This document shows, one piece after another, positions 16,976 to 26,108 of a stretch of DNA of 64,000 nucleotides. Position 1 is the first letter of the stretch. The number at the start of each line of letters is the position of its first letter. The notes under the pieces were generated by a model. That model was not told the origin of the DNA, ran no database searches, and worked only from the letters and a program-made list of their open reading frames with translations. Origin of the DNA: Flavobacterium sp. SLB02 (lineage in GTDB: Bacteria > Bacteroidota > Bacteroidia > Flavobacteriales > Flavobacteriaceae); the NCBI RefSeq assembly GCF_009664855.1, contig NZ_CP045928.1, positions 1,325,049-1,389,048 on the forward strand. Direction: 5' to 3'. The position numbers and the translations under genes were made by a program.

Positions 16976-18199
16976 ATGATGAACGAAAATAAAATAAGTA
17001 TTCAAAACGGAAGGCTCATTGTGCCTTCCCATCCTATAATTCCTTTTATTGAAGGAGACGGCATAGGGGCGGATATTTGGAAAGCGTCCAGGTTGGTTTT
17101 TGATGCTGCGGTTAAAAAGGCATACGGCACAAGTAGAAAGATCCAATGGAAGGAAATATATGCTGGTGAGAAGGCTTTTGAAAAGACAGGAAACTGGCTT
17201 CCGGATCAGACAGTTAGGGATATTGAGGAATTTTTAGTTGCCATTAAAGGGCCGCTAACCACTCCGGTTGGTGGCGGGATGCGATCACTGAATGTTGCCC
17301 TGAGACAAAAACTGGATTTATATGCGTGCGTCAGACCCGTAAAGTGGTTCAAAGGAGTTCCTTCTCCGGTGAAAGCGCCCGAGAATGTAGATATGATTAT
17401 TTATAGGGAAAATACAGAAGATATATATGCCGGTATTGAATGGATGGCAGGAACACCGGAACTGGAAAAGGTGAAGGACTTTCTTATTGAGGAGATGGGG
17501 GTTAAAAACATTCGATTTCCTAATTCGGTATCCATTGGAATAAAACCCGTATCCAAAGAAGGAAGCCAGCGCCTTATCAGAGCGGCTCTCAAGCATGCCA
17601 TTGACTTCAGGAAAGATTCTGTGACCCTAGTGCATAAAGGAAACATCATGAAATTTACCGAAGGGCAATTTAAAGAATGGGGCTATCAGCTGGCCAGAGA
17701 GGAGTTTGGAGCCAAAGAGTATGAGGGAGGTCCGTGGCTTATTATGGAAAAATATGGACATAAGGTGATTATAAAAGATGTAATAGCAGATGCGTTTTTA
17801 CAGCAGATCATATTAAGGCCTGAGCAGTATGATGTCATTGCTACGCTGAATCTTAACGGGGATTATATTTCAGATGCCCTGGCGGCTATAGTGGGAGGAA
17901 TTGGGATAGCGCCCGGAGCCAACATAAATTACGCCACAGGGGTTTCTATTTTTGAAGCTACACACGGAACGGCGCCTAAGTATAAAGATCTTGACAAGGT
18001 AAATCCGTCTTCTGAAATCCTTTCAGGGGTGATGATGCTTGAGTATATGGGCTGGCAGGATGCGGCTGATCTTATAATAAAAGGACTAAAAGGGGCAATC
18101 GGTAATAAAATCGTTACGTATGATTTTGAGCGATTGATGCAAGGGGCAACTCTGGTGAAATGTTCTGAATTCGGCCAGGCAGTTGTCGATAATATGTAG
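16976..18199 (+). CDS. icd: NADP-dependent isocitrate dehydrogenase, E. coli-type homodimer
   Basis: A 407-residue TCA-cycle enzyme that oxidatively decarboxylates isocitrate to 2-oxoglutarate. The chosen start is the ATG pair at 16976/16979. The frame extends upstream only to a TTG inside the leader. The protein aligns from recall along its whole length with E. coli Icd: [34 protein letters not shown] (with the phosphorylatable Ser), ASVRPVKWF-like loop, [44 protein letters not shown]. Many Flavobacteria use the unrelated monomeric enzyme instead, so this copy may be acquired or additional. A hairpin terminator follows. Confidence 0.95.
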   Translation: MMNENKISIQNGRLIVPSHPIIPFIEGDGIGADIWKASRLVFDAAVKKAYGTSRKIQWKEIYAGEKAFEKTGNWLPDQTVRDIEEFLVAIKGPLTTPVGGGMRSLNVALRQKLDLYACVRPVKWFKGVPSPVKAPENVDMIIYRENTEDIYAGIEWMAGTPELEKVKDFLIEEMGVKNIRFPNSVSIGIKPVSKEGSQRLIRAALKHAIDFRKDSVTLVHKGNIMKFTEGQFKEWGYQLAREEFGAKEYEGGPWLIMEKYGHKVIIKDVIADAFLQQIILRPEQYDVIATLNLNGDYISDALAAIVGGIGIAPGANINYATGVSIFEATHGTAPKYKDLDKVNPSSEILSGVMMLEYMGWQDAADLIIKGLKGAIGNKIVTYDFERLMQGATLVKCSEFGQAVVDNM

Positions 18200-18217
18200 T
18201 ATGTTTCATTAGCTGCT

Positions 18218-18252
18218 TAATCCAGGGGGTCCCTATGGGGCTGTCTGGATTA
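18218..18252 (+). terminator. Hairpin after icd
   Basis: TAATCCAG (18218-18225) pairs with CTGGATTA (18245-18252), followed by TATATTATAA. The T-run is weak, so it may only attenuate transcription into the DUF983 gene 24 bases later. Confidence 0.55.
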
Positions 18253-18275
18253 TATTATAATAATTTACCTTACCC

Positions 18276-18662
18276 ATGAGAGAAACAACAAAATTATACA
18301 ACATTTTTGCCTTAAAATGTCCGCGGTGTTATAAGGGGAATTTATTTACAAGGCCGGGACTTTTTGTTTTTAAATCCATTTTAAAAATGCCCGAGAAATG
18401 TGTGCACTGTAATCAGGATTTCCGCATTGAACCCGGATTTTATTCCGCTGCGCTATGGATTAGTTATCCTATAGTCTTAATCCTTTTTGTGCCAATGATT
18501 TTTGTCGGGTTTCTTTTGAAAGAGACTTACTGCCTTTCTTTGGAACTGATGGTGGGAATTTTTATTATTATTTGTTTTGGACTTCAGATCCCAATAATGC
18601 GTATTTCCAGGGCTCTTTTACTTCATTTTACCATCCATTATATAGGAAGGGGAAATAAATAA
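18276..18662 (+). CDS. DUF983 membrane protein
   Basis: A 128-residue protein with two CxxC pairs at the N-terminal end, CPRC at about residues 16-19 and CVHC at about 47-50. This is typical of DUF983 and suggests metal binding. Two or three transmembrane helices follow (SYPIVLILFVPMIFVGFLL, LMVGIFIIICFGLQIPI). FRIEPGFYSAA matches the family motif after the second CxxC. Members are often near respiratory genes, but no biochemical role is established. It follows icd closely in the same direction. Confidence 0.85.
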   Translation: MRETTKLYNIFALKCPRCYKGNLFTRPGLFVFKSILKMPEKCVHCNQDFRIEPGFYSAALWISYPIVLILFVPMIFVGFLLKETYCLSLELMVGIFIIICFGLQIPIMRISRALLLHFTIHYIGRGNK

Positions 18663-18827
18663 TATGGCAGGGTGAAGTGCAGTTTAAAAAAGGCTGTTAT
18701 ATGGGCTATATGTTAAAAAAAACTTGACCAATGATAAGTTAGTCTTATACTATTTCAAACTATTTTTTATTTTTTTGACAGAGTAAAAAGAATTTAAGGT
18801 GTTGGTATTTAAGTAAGTAATAATTAA

Positions 18828-18923
18828 GTTGCATTTATCGGTAAAGAAAATTTAGAAGATACCATTACGCTTTGCAGAAAGCATCCTGCAAAAGGCTTCG
18901 AACAAGTTTTACTTTCTAAATAA
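18828..18923 (+). pseudogene. C-terminal remnant of an unidentified small protein (copy 2)
   Basis: It is open for 31 codons to TAA with no start codon, and an in-frame stop lies just before it. It contains AFIGKENLEDTITLCRKHPA and ends GFEQVLLSK. It shares its core with the scrap at 15077-15196. Both are 3' ends only. Confidence 0.5.
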
Positions 18924-18963
18924 AAAAAACTCAATTTCAGTAAGTTATCATTTTTTTTTAAGC

Positions 18964-18971
18964 TACATTTG
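18964..18971 (+). promoter_or_regulatory. Possible -7 box of the cold-shock gene
   Basis: TACATTTG matches TAnnTTTG, 20 bases before the ATG. No TTG at -33 is visible. The implied leader is very short for a cold-shock gene. Confidence 0.4.
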
Positions 18972-18990
18972 CGACATTAAATATATTAAA

Positions 18991-19182
18991 ATGCAAGAAG
19001 GTACAGTAAAATTTTTCAATGAAGAAAAAGGATTCGGATTCATAACTCCTAAAAATGGAGGAGCCGAGGTTTTTGTTCATGCTTCAGGTCTATCAGAAAA
19101 CATTCGTGAAAACGATGAAGTACGTTATGACGTTGAAGAAGGCCGTAAAGGTCCAAATGCAGTAAACGTAGTCGTAGCATAA
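18991..19182 (+). CDS. Cold-shock domain protein (CspA family)
   Basis: A 63-residue single cold-shock domain that binds single-stranded RNA and DNA as a chaperone. RNP1 is KGFGFI (about residues 13-18) and RNP2 is VFVHAS (about 29-34). The opening QEGTVKFFNEEKGFGF and the ending GRKGPNAVNV are canonical. It is transcribed alone and closed by a strong terminator. Confidence 0.96.
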   Translation: MQEGTVKFFNEEKGFGFITPKNGGAEVFVHASGLSENIRENDEVRYDVEEGRKGPNAVNVVVA

Positions 19183-19205
19183 TTAAACTATAACGGTTAA
19201 CTTAT

Positions 19206-19236
19206 AAAGGCACTTCACATTGAGGTGCCTTTTTTG
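19206..19236 (+). terminator. Terminator of the cold-shock gene
   Basis: AAAGGCAC (19206-19213) pairs with GTGCCTTT (19225-19232), followed by a T-run. Confidence 0.85.
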
Positions 19237-19292
19237 TTTTATGTATTTGGTGTAATATTGTTTTTTATGGATATTATATTAATTATTTTTCA

Positions 19293-19375
19293 GGAGCTCT
19301 TCCCCCTATACACTGCAATCTTTGAGCTGAATCCCGCTACAAAGCATTTCGCTCCTATCAGGGCTGAGGGCTGAT
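19293..19375 (+). repeat. Dispersed Flavobacterium-type intergenic repeat, copy 3
   Basis: It opens GGAGCTCTTCCCCCTATACA, continues through AATCTTTGAGC and AATCCCGCTACAAAGCATTT, and ends CTATCAGGGCTGAGGG. It matches the layout of the copies at 4849 and 4994 and lies in an otherwise empty 360-base gap between the csp terminator and the GNAT gene. Confidence 0.65.
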
Positions 19376-19595
19376 AAGAAGCCTTATTTTATTTTTGAGA
19401 AATAAAAATTAAAAAGTTTTATAATAATAAAAGGTGCCAATTGGCGTCTTTTGGCTATGGTGCCCCTAAAAAATACATTTCAAATTATTTTATGGAGGAC
19501 TTGAAGAGATTGTCTTACTATTAAGTATGGTCTGTCTTTTAAAGGCACTAGAAATTTAGTTTGGATATCCTGAAGCGATCATTAAGCGCTAGTTT

Positions 19596-20441
19596 TTACT
19601 TCAAAGGAAATTCCATTTCATATTGTTTAATGAAAATATCAATTCCTATGATTTTCATGAAATTTAGTGTTTCTTTTGAAGTATTTTCAATATTTGTAGC
19701 AGAAACATCCTTTCCATAATTTTTTGCGATGTGTTCTAAAAGTTGCCGACCAGCTCCTTTTCCTCTGTAATTTTTGTCAACTGAAAGTTGGTGAACTCTT
19801 TTTAGTTTAGGATTAAAAATCGTGTATCCTAACAATTTTTCATTATCATATATTCCCAGAGAAATGTTGAAGTTTTTCAGTTTTTCAAGAGCTGTAATCG
19901 AATTTTGCCACGATGGTTTTAAGTCCCAAAAGGTTTGAAGTTTTTGCCAGTTATACTCTTCCAATTTGCGAATTTCAAAATCATTTTTTCTATTGGTTAT
20001 ATTGATTGCTCCTTTATAACAATTCAATTCTCGGATAATTTTGAACCCAATGTTCTTATAAGTTTTTATTGCACGCTCATTTGTGGTTATTACTTCAAGC
20101 AACAACTTGTCAATATCATTTGCCTGCAAAATGGGTAAAACATATTCGTACATTTTTGTGGTTAATTTATTTCCCCTTTTTGTTGGAATTACACCTGTTC
20201 CTGCATTATAAGCAATTTTCAATTGGTCAACACGGTCATAGCCGTGAAGTATGAAGGCAATTAATTGATTATCCTGGAAAGCGCCTACGGAGAATTCAAG
20301 GGTAATACTGTCGCTTTTTATTTTATCTTCGAGTTGTTCTTTTGTCAAGCAAAATGGCACTATGTAGTCTGAAAATGATAAATTGAAAACTTCTAAAAGT
20401 TTTTCGATAGGAATGTTTTCTAATGTTTGTATAGTAGTCAT
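19596..20441 (-). CDS. Tandem GNAT-family N-acetyltransferase
   Basis: A 281-residue protein with two GNAT folds. The first (about 1-145) has NAGTGVIPTKRGNKLTTKMYEYV as the acetyl-CoA loop, the second (about 148-280) has QLSVDKNYRGKGAGRQLLEHI. The second loop R-G-K-G-A-G fits the pyrophosphate-binding motif well, and the first is looser (TKRGNKL). It is expected to be cytoplasmic and to acetylate a small molecule or protein amine. The substrate is unknown. It is a single gene with no visible promoter motif. Confidence 0.88.
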   Translation of the reverse strand: MTTIQTLENIPIEKLLEVFNLSFSDYIVPFCLTKEQLEDKIKSDSITLEFSVGAFQDNQLIAFILHGYDRVDQLKIAYNAGTGVIPTKRGNKLTTKMYEYVLPILQANDIDKLLLEVITTNERAIKTYKNIGFKIIRELNCYKGAINITNRKNDFEIRKLEEYNWQKLQTFWDLKPSWQNSITALEKLKNFNISLGIYDNEKLLGYTIFNPKLKRVHQLSVDKNYRGKGAGRQLLEHIAKNYGKDVSATNIENTSKETLNFMKIIGIDIFIKQYEMEFPLK

Positions 20442-20577
20442 AAAATTACTGCTAACATGTGTTCATGTAAAAATCAAAATTGGCTAATTTTTCGAACCTA
20501 TTTTTGGTAAATATACTCGATTTAAGGGGATTGAAAAAGTGCTTGGATTAAAACTTAGTGTTATATGGATTGGTAAG

Positions 20578-21247
20578 GGTTCTGTCGCATTTGGGAGTAA
20601 TTTTATCTTTATAATTTTAAACCCATCTAAAAATGAATATCAAAGATCATTGCTATTCAAAGTCTGTTATTTTCCGGGCATTATATTTTAAGCTTAGGTT
20701 TACTTTAAGTTATCGAGATGTTGAGGAAATAATGAAGATAAGGGGCGTGATTGTGGATCATGACACGATTCAGCACTGGGTTTATAAATTTATACCTTTC
20801 ATTGAATCAAAGATCAAGAAGAGAAAGTTCAAAGTGGGGGCAAGCTGGAGATTGGATGAAACCTATATCGAAGTAAAAGATATTAGGTGTTATTTATATC
20901 GAGCAGTAGATAAATTAGGCAATACAGTAGACTTTCTTTTGACCAGAAAAAGATACAGAATGAGCGCTCGGTTTTTCTAATTAAGCAATTAGTGATAACT
21001 ACAAACCACAAGAAATAAATATTAATGAAAGCAGTTCTAATACAGCAGCGATCAAAGTCTATGACAAGCGTTCGCTGTCAAAGATTAAAATCCGGCAGTG
21101 TAAATATCTCAGCAATATTGTAGAATAGGACCATGGTTTTATAAAGTGGAGGATTTTAAATGGTTTAGGTTTTAAAAATTTTGAATGGTCCAAACCAACA
21201 TTAAGTGGGATTGAAGTTGTGCCTATGCTGAGAAAGAATCAGATGGT
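20578..21247 (+). mobile_element. IS6-family insertion sequence remnant 1 (left end and broken transposase)
   Basis: The left end GGTTCTGTCGCA (20578-20589) is a typical IS6 terminal repeat. The transposase starts at 20633 (MNIKDHCYSKSVIFRALYFK) with FTLSYRDVEEIM, DHDTIQHWVYKF and the first catalytic Asp in WRLDETYIEV. It breaks near 20975 (frame shift at a T-run). The C-terminal part resumes in another frame as NTAAIKVYDKRSLSKIKIRQ, one stop, then FIKWRI ... LSGIEVVPMLRKNQMV to about 21247. No right terminal repeat is found. The element ends inside the next gene and is not active. Confidence 0.85.
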
Positions 21248-21913
21248 TAGACCAGGGATAACTATGTTTAAATCATTCTGTAAAATGGCATCTAATATAT
21301 GGGAAACATCATTATTAAAGACTAAAGGCGGAGCGGGTTTATGATTTTTAGGCAGTTTCTTTCTATTCTCCTGATCATAATTCCATTGACCTGTTATTGG
21401 GTTGTCTCCTGACATTAGTACATGATGTTTCTTTCGCAAGGCACGATAAAAACTTTCCATCAAAAAAGTTTTTTTATCTTCAAAGAATTTTCCGAGTTCA
21501 TTACGGGGACTGAAAAAATGCTCGGTATCGTAAACTTTGGAAGCAATAGCAAGCTGAGATGTAAATTTTTGTAATACTGTATCTACGCGATACTCATCGG
21601 GCAGCAGGTATTCGAATCTTGTGTAATGATCTCTCTCTATGATAAAGGATAAATTGGTCTCAAAAGACTGTAAATTGTCTTTGTCGTTTATTTCCAGATA
21701 AATACAATGGTGTTTTTTGGATCTTAGAAAATTGGAAAACTGGCGCATTGCCGCAAAGAATGCCGTTATTTTTTGTATGTGGTGTATGGCATAGTCGGTT
21801 TCTGTGCGTATTTCCATCATCACATAGGTTATTGAATTGTCTATCGTTTCAAACCAGGAATGATTGCCATTTAACTGATCTCCAAGAATGAGTCTTAAAG
21901 TTTTGGTTTCCAT
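21239..21913 (-). pseudogene. Photolyase-related protein (COG3046 type), C-terminus removed by the IS6 insertion
   Basis: From ATG at 21913 the product is about 224 residues, starting METKTLRLILGDQLN. The family is about 500 residues long and carries FAD and an iron-sulphur cluster in the C-terminal part. That part is missing. The homology runs to about VSHILDAILQ, and the last residues are read through IS6 sequence that overlaps the element's end. Related enzymes repair (6-4) photoproducts. Loss of the FAD domain makes this a non-functional relic. The start is fixed by the preceding DUF2256 stop, one base away. An in-frame ATG further upstream (21940) lies inside DUF2256. Confidence 0.85.
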
Positions 21914-21914
21914 A

Positions 21915-22052
21915 TTATTTACTGCTACTGCATTTATCACTGCAATATTTCACTTCGTCCCAAACCTTTTCCCATTTTTTTCTCCATACAAATGGTCTCT
22001 GGCAGACAATGCAGATTTTAGTGGGCAGATTTTGTTTTTTAACTCCTCGCAT
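21915..22052 (-). CDS. DUF2256 small zinc-binding protein
   Basis: A 45-residue protein beginning [20 protein letters not shown]. It has two CxxC-type pairs (CIVC and CSDKC) around [18 protein letters not shown], the DUF2256 pattern. The ATG lies inside the end of the photolyase gene (overlap of 14 bases), and the stop is one base before the next start. It is therefore in the middle of a tightly packed operon. DUF2256 genes accompany photolyase/cryptochrome genes in many bacteria, but their function is not known. Confidence 0.88.
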   Translation of the reverse strand: MRGVKKQNLPTKICIVCQRPFVWRKKWEKVWDEVKYCSDKCSSSK

Positions 22053-23466
22053 TTTCTTGTTTATTTCTAAAACCCCAAACAATATCACTGGCATATTTCC
22101 GAGTTTCTTCTATGTCAACTATAGGCTCTGGATAATCTTTACCTATTTCGCATTTGTAAAATTGCTGCTCAATAAGATTTAATTTCCATGGTTCATGAAT
22201 TAATTGTGATGGAATCTCTGCAAGTTCGGGAAGCCATTTTTTTATAAAAACACCTTCTGAATCGTGCTGCTGTGAGTTTTTTATGGGATTATAAATTCTA
22301 ATGGTATTGCCTGTTGTTGTACCGGCCTGCATCTGAATTTGCGGATAATGAATCCCAGGTTCGTAATCTAAAAACTGTCTTGCAAGAAAATGGAGTTCCC
22401 TCCAGTCCTGCCACAAATTGAATGTGAAAAATGAAACTACCATCGCACGCATTCTAAAGTTGATATATCCCGTTTGAACTAAACATCTCATGCAGGCATC
22501 AACAATAGGAACTCCGGTTTTTCCTTCCTGCCAGGCTTTTATGTACCTTTCGTTTTTAGGTTTTACCAAGGCATCGTAATCCTTATTTATATTTTTAAAT
22601 TCAATTTGGCAGTCACTTTCAAATTTTTGCATAAAGTGGCAATGCCAGTGTAGTCTTGAAACAAAATTAAGCATGGCTCTTTTGTTGGGTGATGTTTCAT
22701 AAAACTCATTGGTATATTGATACACCATTCGCATACTGATGTTTCCGTAAGTTAAATAGGGAGATAGACGGCTACAGCCTTTTCTGCTTAAACTGGGCTT
22801 GGAAATGTGCCGGCTGTAATTTACGTGTCTATCTTTTGCAAAACTTTTCAAATATCGCCACGCCCAATATTCGCCACCCTGTTGGAAGTTTTCATTTCGG
22901 CTGACAATTTCACTGCAAAGCGTACTTCCTTTTAGCTTTAGATAGAAATCAGGATCTAAATTTTCAAATTTAAAAGCTTTCAGGTCAATCATTTTCGGAG
23001 TTGCTCGCATTGTTTGCTCCCAGCGCTTATCCCAATCTTGTTTTGATCGCAACTTTCTAATTACCCCATGGAGCTGGAACTGTTTCCAAAGAATGTTATG
23101 ATCATCAAAAAAATACTGCATGGCAATATCCCTGTCAAAAGTAACCTTATTGCCAATTTCCTGATGCGAAAACACATTTTGAATATCATACAGCCTGTAT
23201 AGGTGCTCAAAAACAATCTGGACTTCGTTATGAAAATAATAAATCTGCGTGTCAATTGACTTTAATTTAGACTGCATTTCCTGTAAGGATTCATAAACAA
23301 ACCGCCAATGACGCGCATCAGAATCATCACAAGCCATTACTGAGGGTTCAAAAAAATAAACCAAAACAACAGGAACATTTTGCTGTTGCGCCATAAAAAG
23401 AGGGTCGTGATCTGCAAAACGAAGATCACGTTTGAACCAGATAATATTTATCCTTTTTTTGCTCAA
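22039..23466 (-). CDS. Cryptochrome/deoxyribodipyrimidine photolyase family protein
   Basis: A 475-residue blue-light flavoprotein. The N-terminal photolyase domain starts [18 protein letters not shown] (antenna-binding fold, residues 1-140). The C-terminal FAD domain contains [50 protein letters not shown] and the CPD photolyase-like [22 protein letters not shown]. Length and motifs are complete. It may repair UV dimers or act as a light sensor. In this cluster (flavin reductase, DUF2256, DUF2452, TIGR03643) repair is the usual assumption. The stop overlaps the DUF2256 start and its own start overlaps the flavin reductase stop. Confidence 0.93.
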   Translation of the reverse strand: MSKKRINIIWFKRDLRFADHDPLFMAQQQNVPVVLVYFFEPSVMACDDSDARHWRFVYESLQEMQSKLKSIDTQIYYFHNEVQIVFEHLYRLYDIQNVFSHQEIGNKVTFDRDIAMQYFFDDHNILWKQFQLHGVIRKLRSKQDWDKRWEQTMRATPKMIDLKAFKFENLDPDFYLKLKGSTLCSEIVSRNENFQQGGEYWAWRYLKSFAKDRHVNYSRHISKPSLSRKGCSRLSPYLTYGNISMRMVYQYTNEFYETSPNKRAMLNFVSRLHWHCHFMQKFESDCQIEFKNINKDYDALVKPKNERYIKAWQEGKTGVPIVDACMRCLVQTGYINFRMRAMVVSFFTFNLWQDWRELHFLARQFLDYEPGIHYPQIQMQAGTTTGNTIRIYNPIKNSQQHDSEGVFIKKWLPELAEIPSQLIHEPWKLNLIEQQFYKCEIGKDYPEPIVDIEETRKYASDIVWGFRNKQENARS

Positions 23467-24113
23467 CTTTTAAGTAATGATGTAATTTCCTTATCAGGCT
23501 TTGCATAGCTTAACCGGTCTAATTGCAGGGTTTTATGATAGCTGTCCAAACCCGAACACGTAAGAGTACCTGCTTTTTCCAAATTGACAAAACCATCATC
23601 AGACAAGCAGTCTTTAGGAATAAAAATCTGGACTATTTCCCCTATAATCATAGTGGTATTATTGATTGAAATATCTATTTTTTCTTTAAATTCAATGCCT
23701 AACTGTATATTGCTTTGAAGCACAAAAGGAGCTTGAAAGTTATTTTTATATTCCGCACTGAGTCCTGTAGCGTCAAATTCTGAGATATCTTTGTTGTATC
23801 TCGCTGATGTCTGATGTGCCTTCTTGTAGATCTGCTCGTTGATATGATTAATGGTATAGAATCCTGTATCTATAATATTTCTCATAGTATCACGCTCTGG
23901 CGGACTTGGGCGAAAAATCATGCCTATTAATGGCGGATTAGCTCCAATATGAAAAAAAGAATTAAAAATGGATAAATTGGTCTTTCCCTGCCCATTAGAA
24001 GTTCCAACCAAAGCCACACTTTTAAAACCGCCTAAACTGTTTATTAAATGCACGGCAGTCTGCTTCTCCATTTTTTCCAGATCACTGGTTTTAAAATTTA
24101 TTTTGTTTTCCAC
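23463..24113 (-). CDS. Flavin reductase-like FMN-binding protein
   Basis: A 216-residue split-barrel flavoprotein. [20 protein letters not shown] at about residues 37-56 and [12 protein letters not shown] at about 65-76 are the flavin-contact segments of the family. It probably reduces FMN with NAD(P)H or stores it. In the photolyase operon it could supply reduced flavin, which is inference from context. Its stop overlaps the photolyase start by four bases, so translation is coupled. The next gene upstream ends 16 bases before its start. Confidence 0.88.
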   Translation of the reverse strand: MENKINFKTSDLEKMEKQTAVHLINSLGGFKSVALVGTSNGQGKTNLSIFNSFFHIGANPPLIGMIFRPSPPERDTMRNIIDTGFYTINHINEQIYKKAHQTSARYNKDISEFDATGLSAEYKNNFQAPFVLQSNIQLGIEFKEKIDISINNTTMIIGEIVQIFIPKDCLSDDGFVNLEKAGTLTCSGLDSYHKTLQLDRLSYAKPDKEITSLLKS

Positions 24114-24129
24114 TATCTTGAAGTTTTTA

Positions 24130-24549
24130 TTAAAAAATCGAACTTTTCAAATCAATGAGTATCCATTTTTTATCACTGTTAAGTCTAAAAGTACCAACAT
24201 GTTCCTTATTCCATTCTTTCGGGCCTATTAGTGAGAGAAAACTAGAACCGTCTGGATCTTTGTATAAGTGGTATATTTCACCAACAATGGGTTCAAAAGA
24301 AAATCTGGCATTGTATACCAATTCATTCCACTGGAATTCCTGGATTAAATCCTGGTATTGCATTTTTAGTTCATTGAATTTACTTTCAAATTCTTTGTTT
24401 ACCTTATTTATGCCCATGTTTTTCCAGCCTGCTAAGTCATCTGTTTTGATTACAGGTGCACCAACACTTGTGCCATAGGGCAGCAATCTTGCATTATAAC
24501 CATGCTCAGTAGAAAATACTACATTATCGGGTTTATCTTTTTTGATCAT
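24130..24549 (-). CDS. DUF2452 protein
   Basis: A 139-residue protein. KPDNVVFSTEHGYNARLLPY and GTSVGAPVIKTDDLAGWK near the N-terminus are hallmark stretches of DUF2452. A helical central part (KVNKEFESKFNELKMQYQDL) and a beta-rich end with EIYHLY and FLSLIGPKEW follow. It has no signal peptide. The family is known only as a companion of photolyase clusters in Bacteroidota and proteobacteria, and no activity is established. It is 14 bases from TIGR03643 upstream and 16 bases from the flavin reductase downstream, so it is co-transcribed. Confidence 0.85.
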   Translation of the reverse strand: MIKKDKPDNVVFSTEHGYNARLLPYGTSVGAPVIKTDDLAGWKNMGINKVNKEFESKFNELKMQYQDLIQEFQWNELVYNARFSFEPIVGEIYHLYKDPDGSSFLSLIGPKEWNKEHVGTFRLNSDKKWILIDLKSSIF

Positions 24550-24563
24550 CGTCGAATATTTTA

Positions 24564-24869
24564 TTAACGCTTAGAGATTTTATTATTTGAAATTGCCCTT
24601 TGCCTGTTGCATTTAAACCTGTCAATTTCTTGGTTTCTCTTTGCAGCGTGTTTTGTATTGCAGTTTTCAACCCTTTCACGCCATAACTTGTAACTGCTAA
24701 ACTTTAATTCTTTCTTCATTAAAGCTTTCACATCGGCTTCAGATAAATTAAATTGAAATTTTATCGCATCAAAAGGGGTTCGGTCTTCCCATGCCATTTC
24801 TATAATTCTATCGATCTGAACTTCATTCAATACACCATTATCGATTTTTACAATGATTGACTCTATCAT
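24564..24869 (-). CDS. TIGR03643-family protein
   Basis: A 101-residue basic protein and the first gene of the photolyase operon. EVQIDRIIEMAWEDRTPFDA and FNLSEADVKALMKKELKFSSYKLWRERV are the family signature, with a helix-turn-helix-like look. The tail is rich in Arg/Lys (KHAAKRNQEIDRFKCNRQR). A nucleic-acid-binding role is possible but unproven. A TACTTTTG box lies 35 bases upstream on the same strand. Confidence 0.85.
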   Translation of the reverse strand: MIESIIVKIDNGVLNEVQIDRIIEMAWEDRTPFDAIKFQFNLSEADVKALMKKELKFSSYKLWRERVENCNTKHAAKRNQEIDRFKCNRQRAISNNKISKR

Positions 24870-24903
24870 ATATTTTGTTTAACGATTATTAAATAATATT
24901 AAA

Positions 24904-24911
24904 CAAAAGTA
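24904..24911 (-). promoter_or_regulatory. Likely -7 box of the photolyase operon
   Basis: TACTTTTG on the minus strand fits TAnnTTTG. It is preceded by no TTG at the usual distance, so activation may need a regulator. GTTTAA ... TTAAAC (from about 24877 to 24904) flanks the leader. Confidence 0.45.
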
Positions 24912-26108
24912 GTGCTTTTACATTTATGAGAGAATTAAAATTGATAATACATTTAATATAAACCAATAGATGTAATTTAAAAATAAGGAGAATTCCATTT
25001 TATAAATTGATAAAAAATCCACAACACAATTCTTGAATAAAAGAATTTCAAAAGCTCCTAAGAATTTAATACTATCAAACCTGCTCTCTAATGCCAATTG
25101 CCTACTGCTTTTATTAATTCCGAGCATTTACCTTCAAATAATCTTTCTTCTGACTAAGCTTTTTTGCATGACAAATCTATTACATGGTTATAAAACTTAG
25201 CCAAAATGACTATTATGTCTCTCATTTTGCACTTCTTATCGTATCATTTTGATATCAGTTTAAAATTGAATTATAACTGTTTTTTTTATTTTTATTTAAT
25301 TGTTAAGCAGTGTCTTAATGTAATTCAGATTTCTTTGGCATGCGATTTGTTTTTTACAGAGCAAAAATAAATTTTATCTCTATAGCTTTAAATACGTCAA
25401 AAAAACGAATATCAAAGATCATTGTTATCCAAAAATCATAATGCTTCAGGTAGTATATTTCAAACTTAACTTTGCTTTAAGTTTTTGAGATGTTGAATAG
25501 ATAGTAAAAATGATCGGAGTTAAAGTTGATCATGCACCAATCTGGCATTGGTTTCTAAATTTAATTCATTTTGCTGACGCAAAAATGAAGAAACGAACAA
25601 AAGAAGTAGGGACTAGCTGGATGATGGATGATATCCAATAATATCGTTTTGAGATTATTGACTAATAATCGACCTAAATCATCATGTGTATTAATACTTG
25701 CCTATTTAGTATTGGATCACTAAAAAAGTATTGATTTATTGAATTTGTAAGATTACTTGTGGAAGATTACTATATGGCTACTGTCCAAGATTATACTCTT
25801 GTGATAAAAATGGTAAGAATACTGCAAGGCTTGAATTAATAAAGTATTAAGAATTGTTACCAGAATCTAATTTGAGTGATGGTCATCGTCAATTGTATAT
25901 AATACTGTCTTTTAGGACAAGGTGTACCTAAGCTAGTTTTGACTCACTGTCTATCACGGCTTTTAAAGGGGATAATCAATAACCAATAGCGGCATAAAGA
26001 ATAGGGATTTCCCCCATTTTAGTTCAATAGTATACAGTATATACTGAGAAGTTGTATTTAATTGATCCTTGCAGGAACTGAAATTGTTTTTATCCTATAA
26101 GTACAGAA
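24912..26108. other. Long intergenic region with an IS6 relic
   Basis: About 1.2 kb without an intact gene. The only recognisable content is the decayed IS6 transposase start at 25405-25635. Sequence from 25636 to 26000 may be the rest of that element, but it is too decayed to assign. No terminal repeats were seen. Confidence 0.6.
25405..25635 (+). mobile_element. IS6-family insertion sequence remnant 2 (5' part of transposase)
   Basis: The codons line up one-for-one with the start of the transposase in remnant 1. ACG replaces the ATG (25405), then NIKDHCYPK, a TGA and a TAG interrupt FALSF-DVE-IVKM, then VDHAPIWHW and a degraded WMMDD in place of WRLDE. It has the same orientation as remnant 1 and is more decayed. 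Together the two flank the photolyase operon. Confidence 0.8.

Larger units (their letters stand above)
18663..18990. other. Intergenic with a gene scrap and the csp promoter
   Basis: No intact gene. It contains the second copy of the AFxxKENLxDTIT remnant (18828-18923) and the -7 box of the cold-shock gene. Confidence 0.6.

Noticed and set aside
24924..25127. Minus-strand open frame of 67 codons, hydrophobic
   Set aside because: Very AT-rich, Leu/Ile/Phe-heavy composition expected by chance, no promoter and no recognisable family. It overlaps the leader region of the photolyase operon.
25640..26000. Continuation of the second IS6 relic to a right end
   Set aside because: No residue-level match to the C-terminal transposase blocks seen in the first relic and no terminal repeat found, so the element is listed only to 25635.
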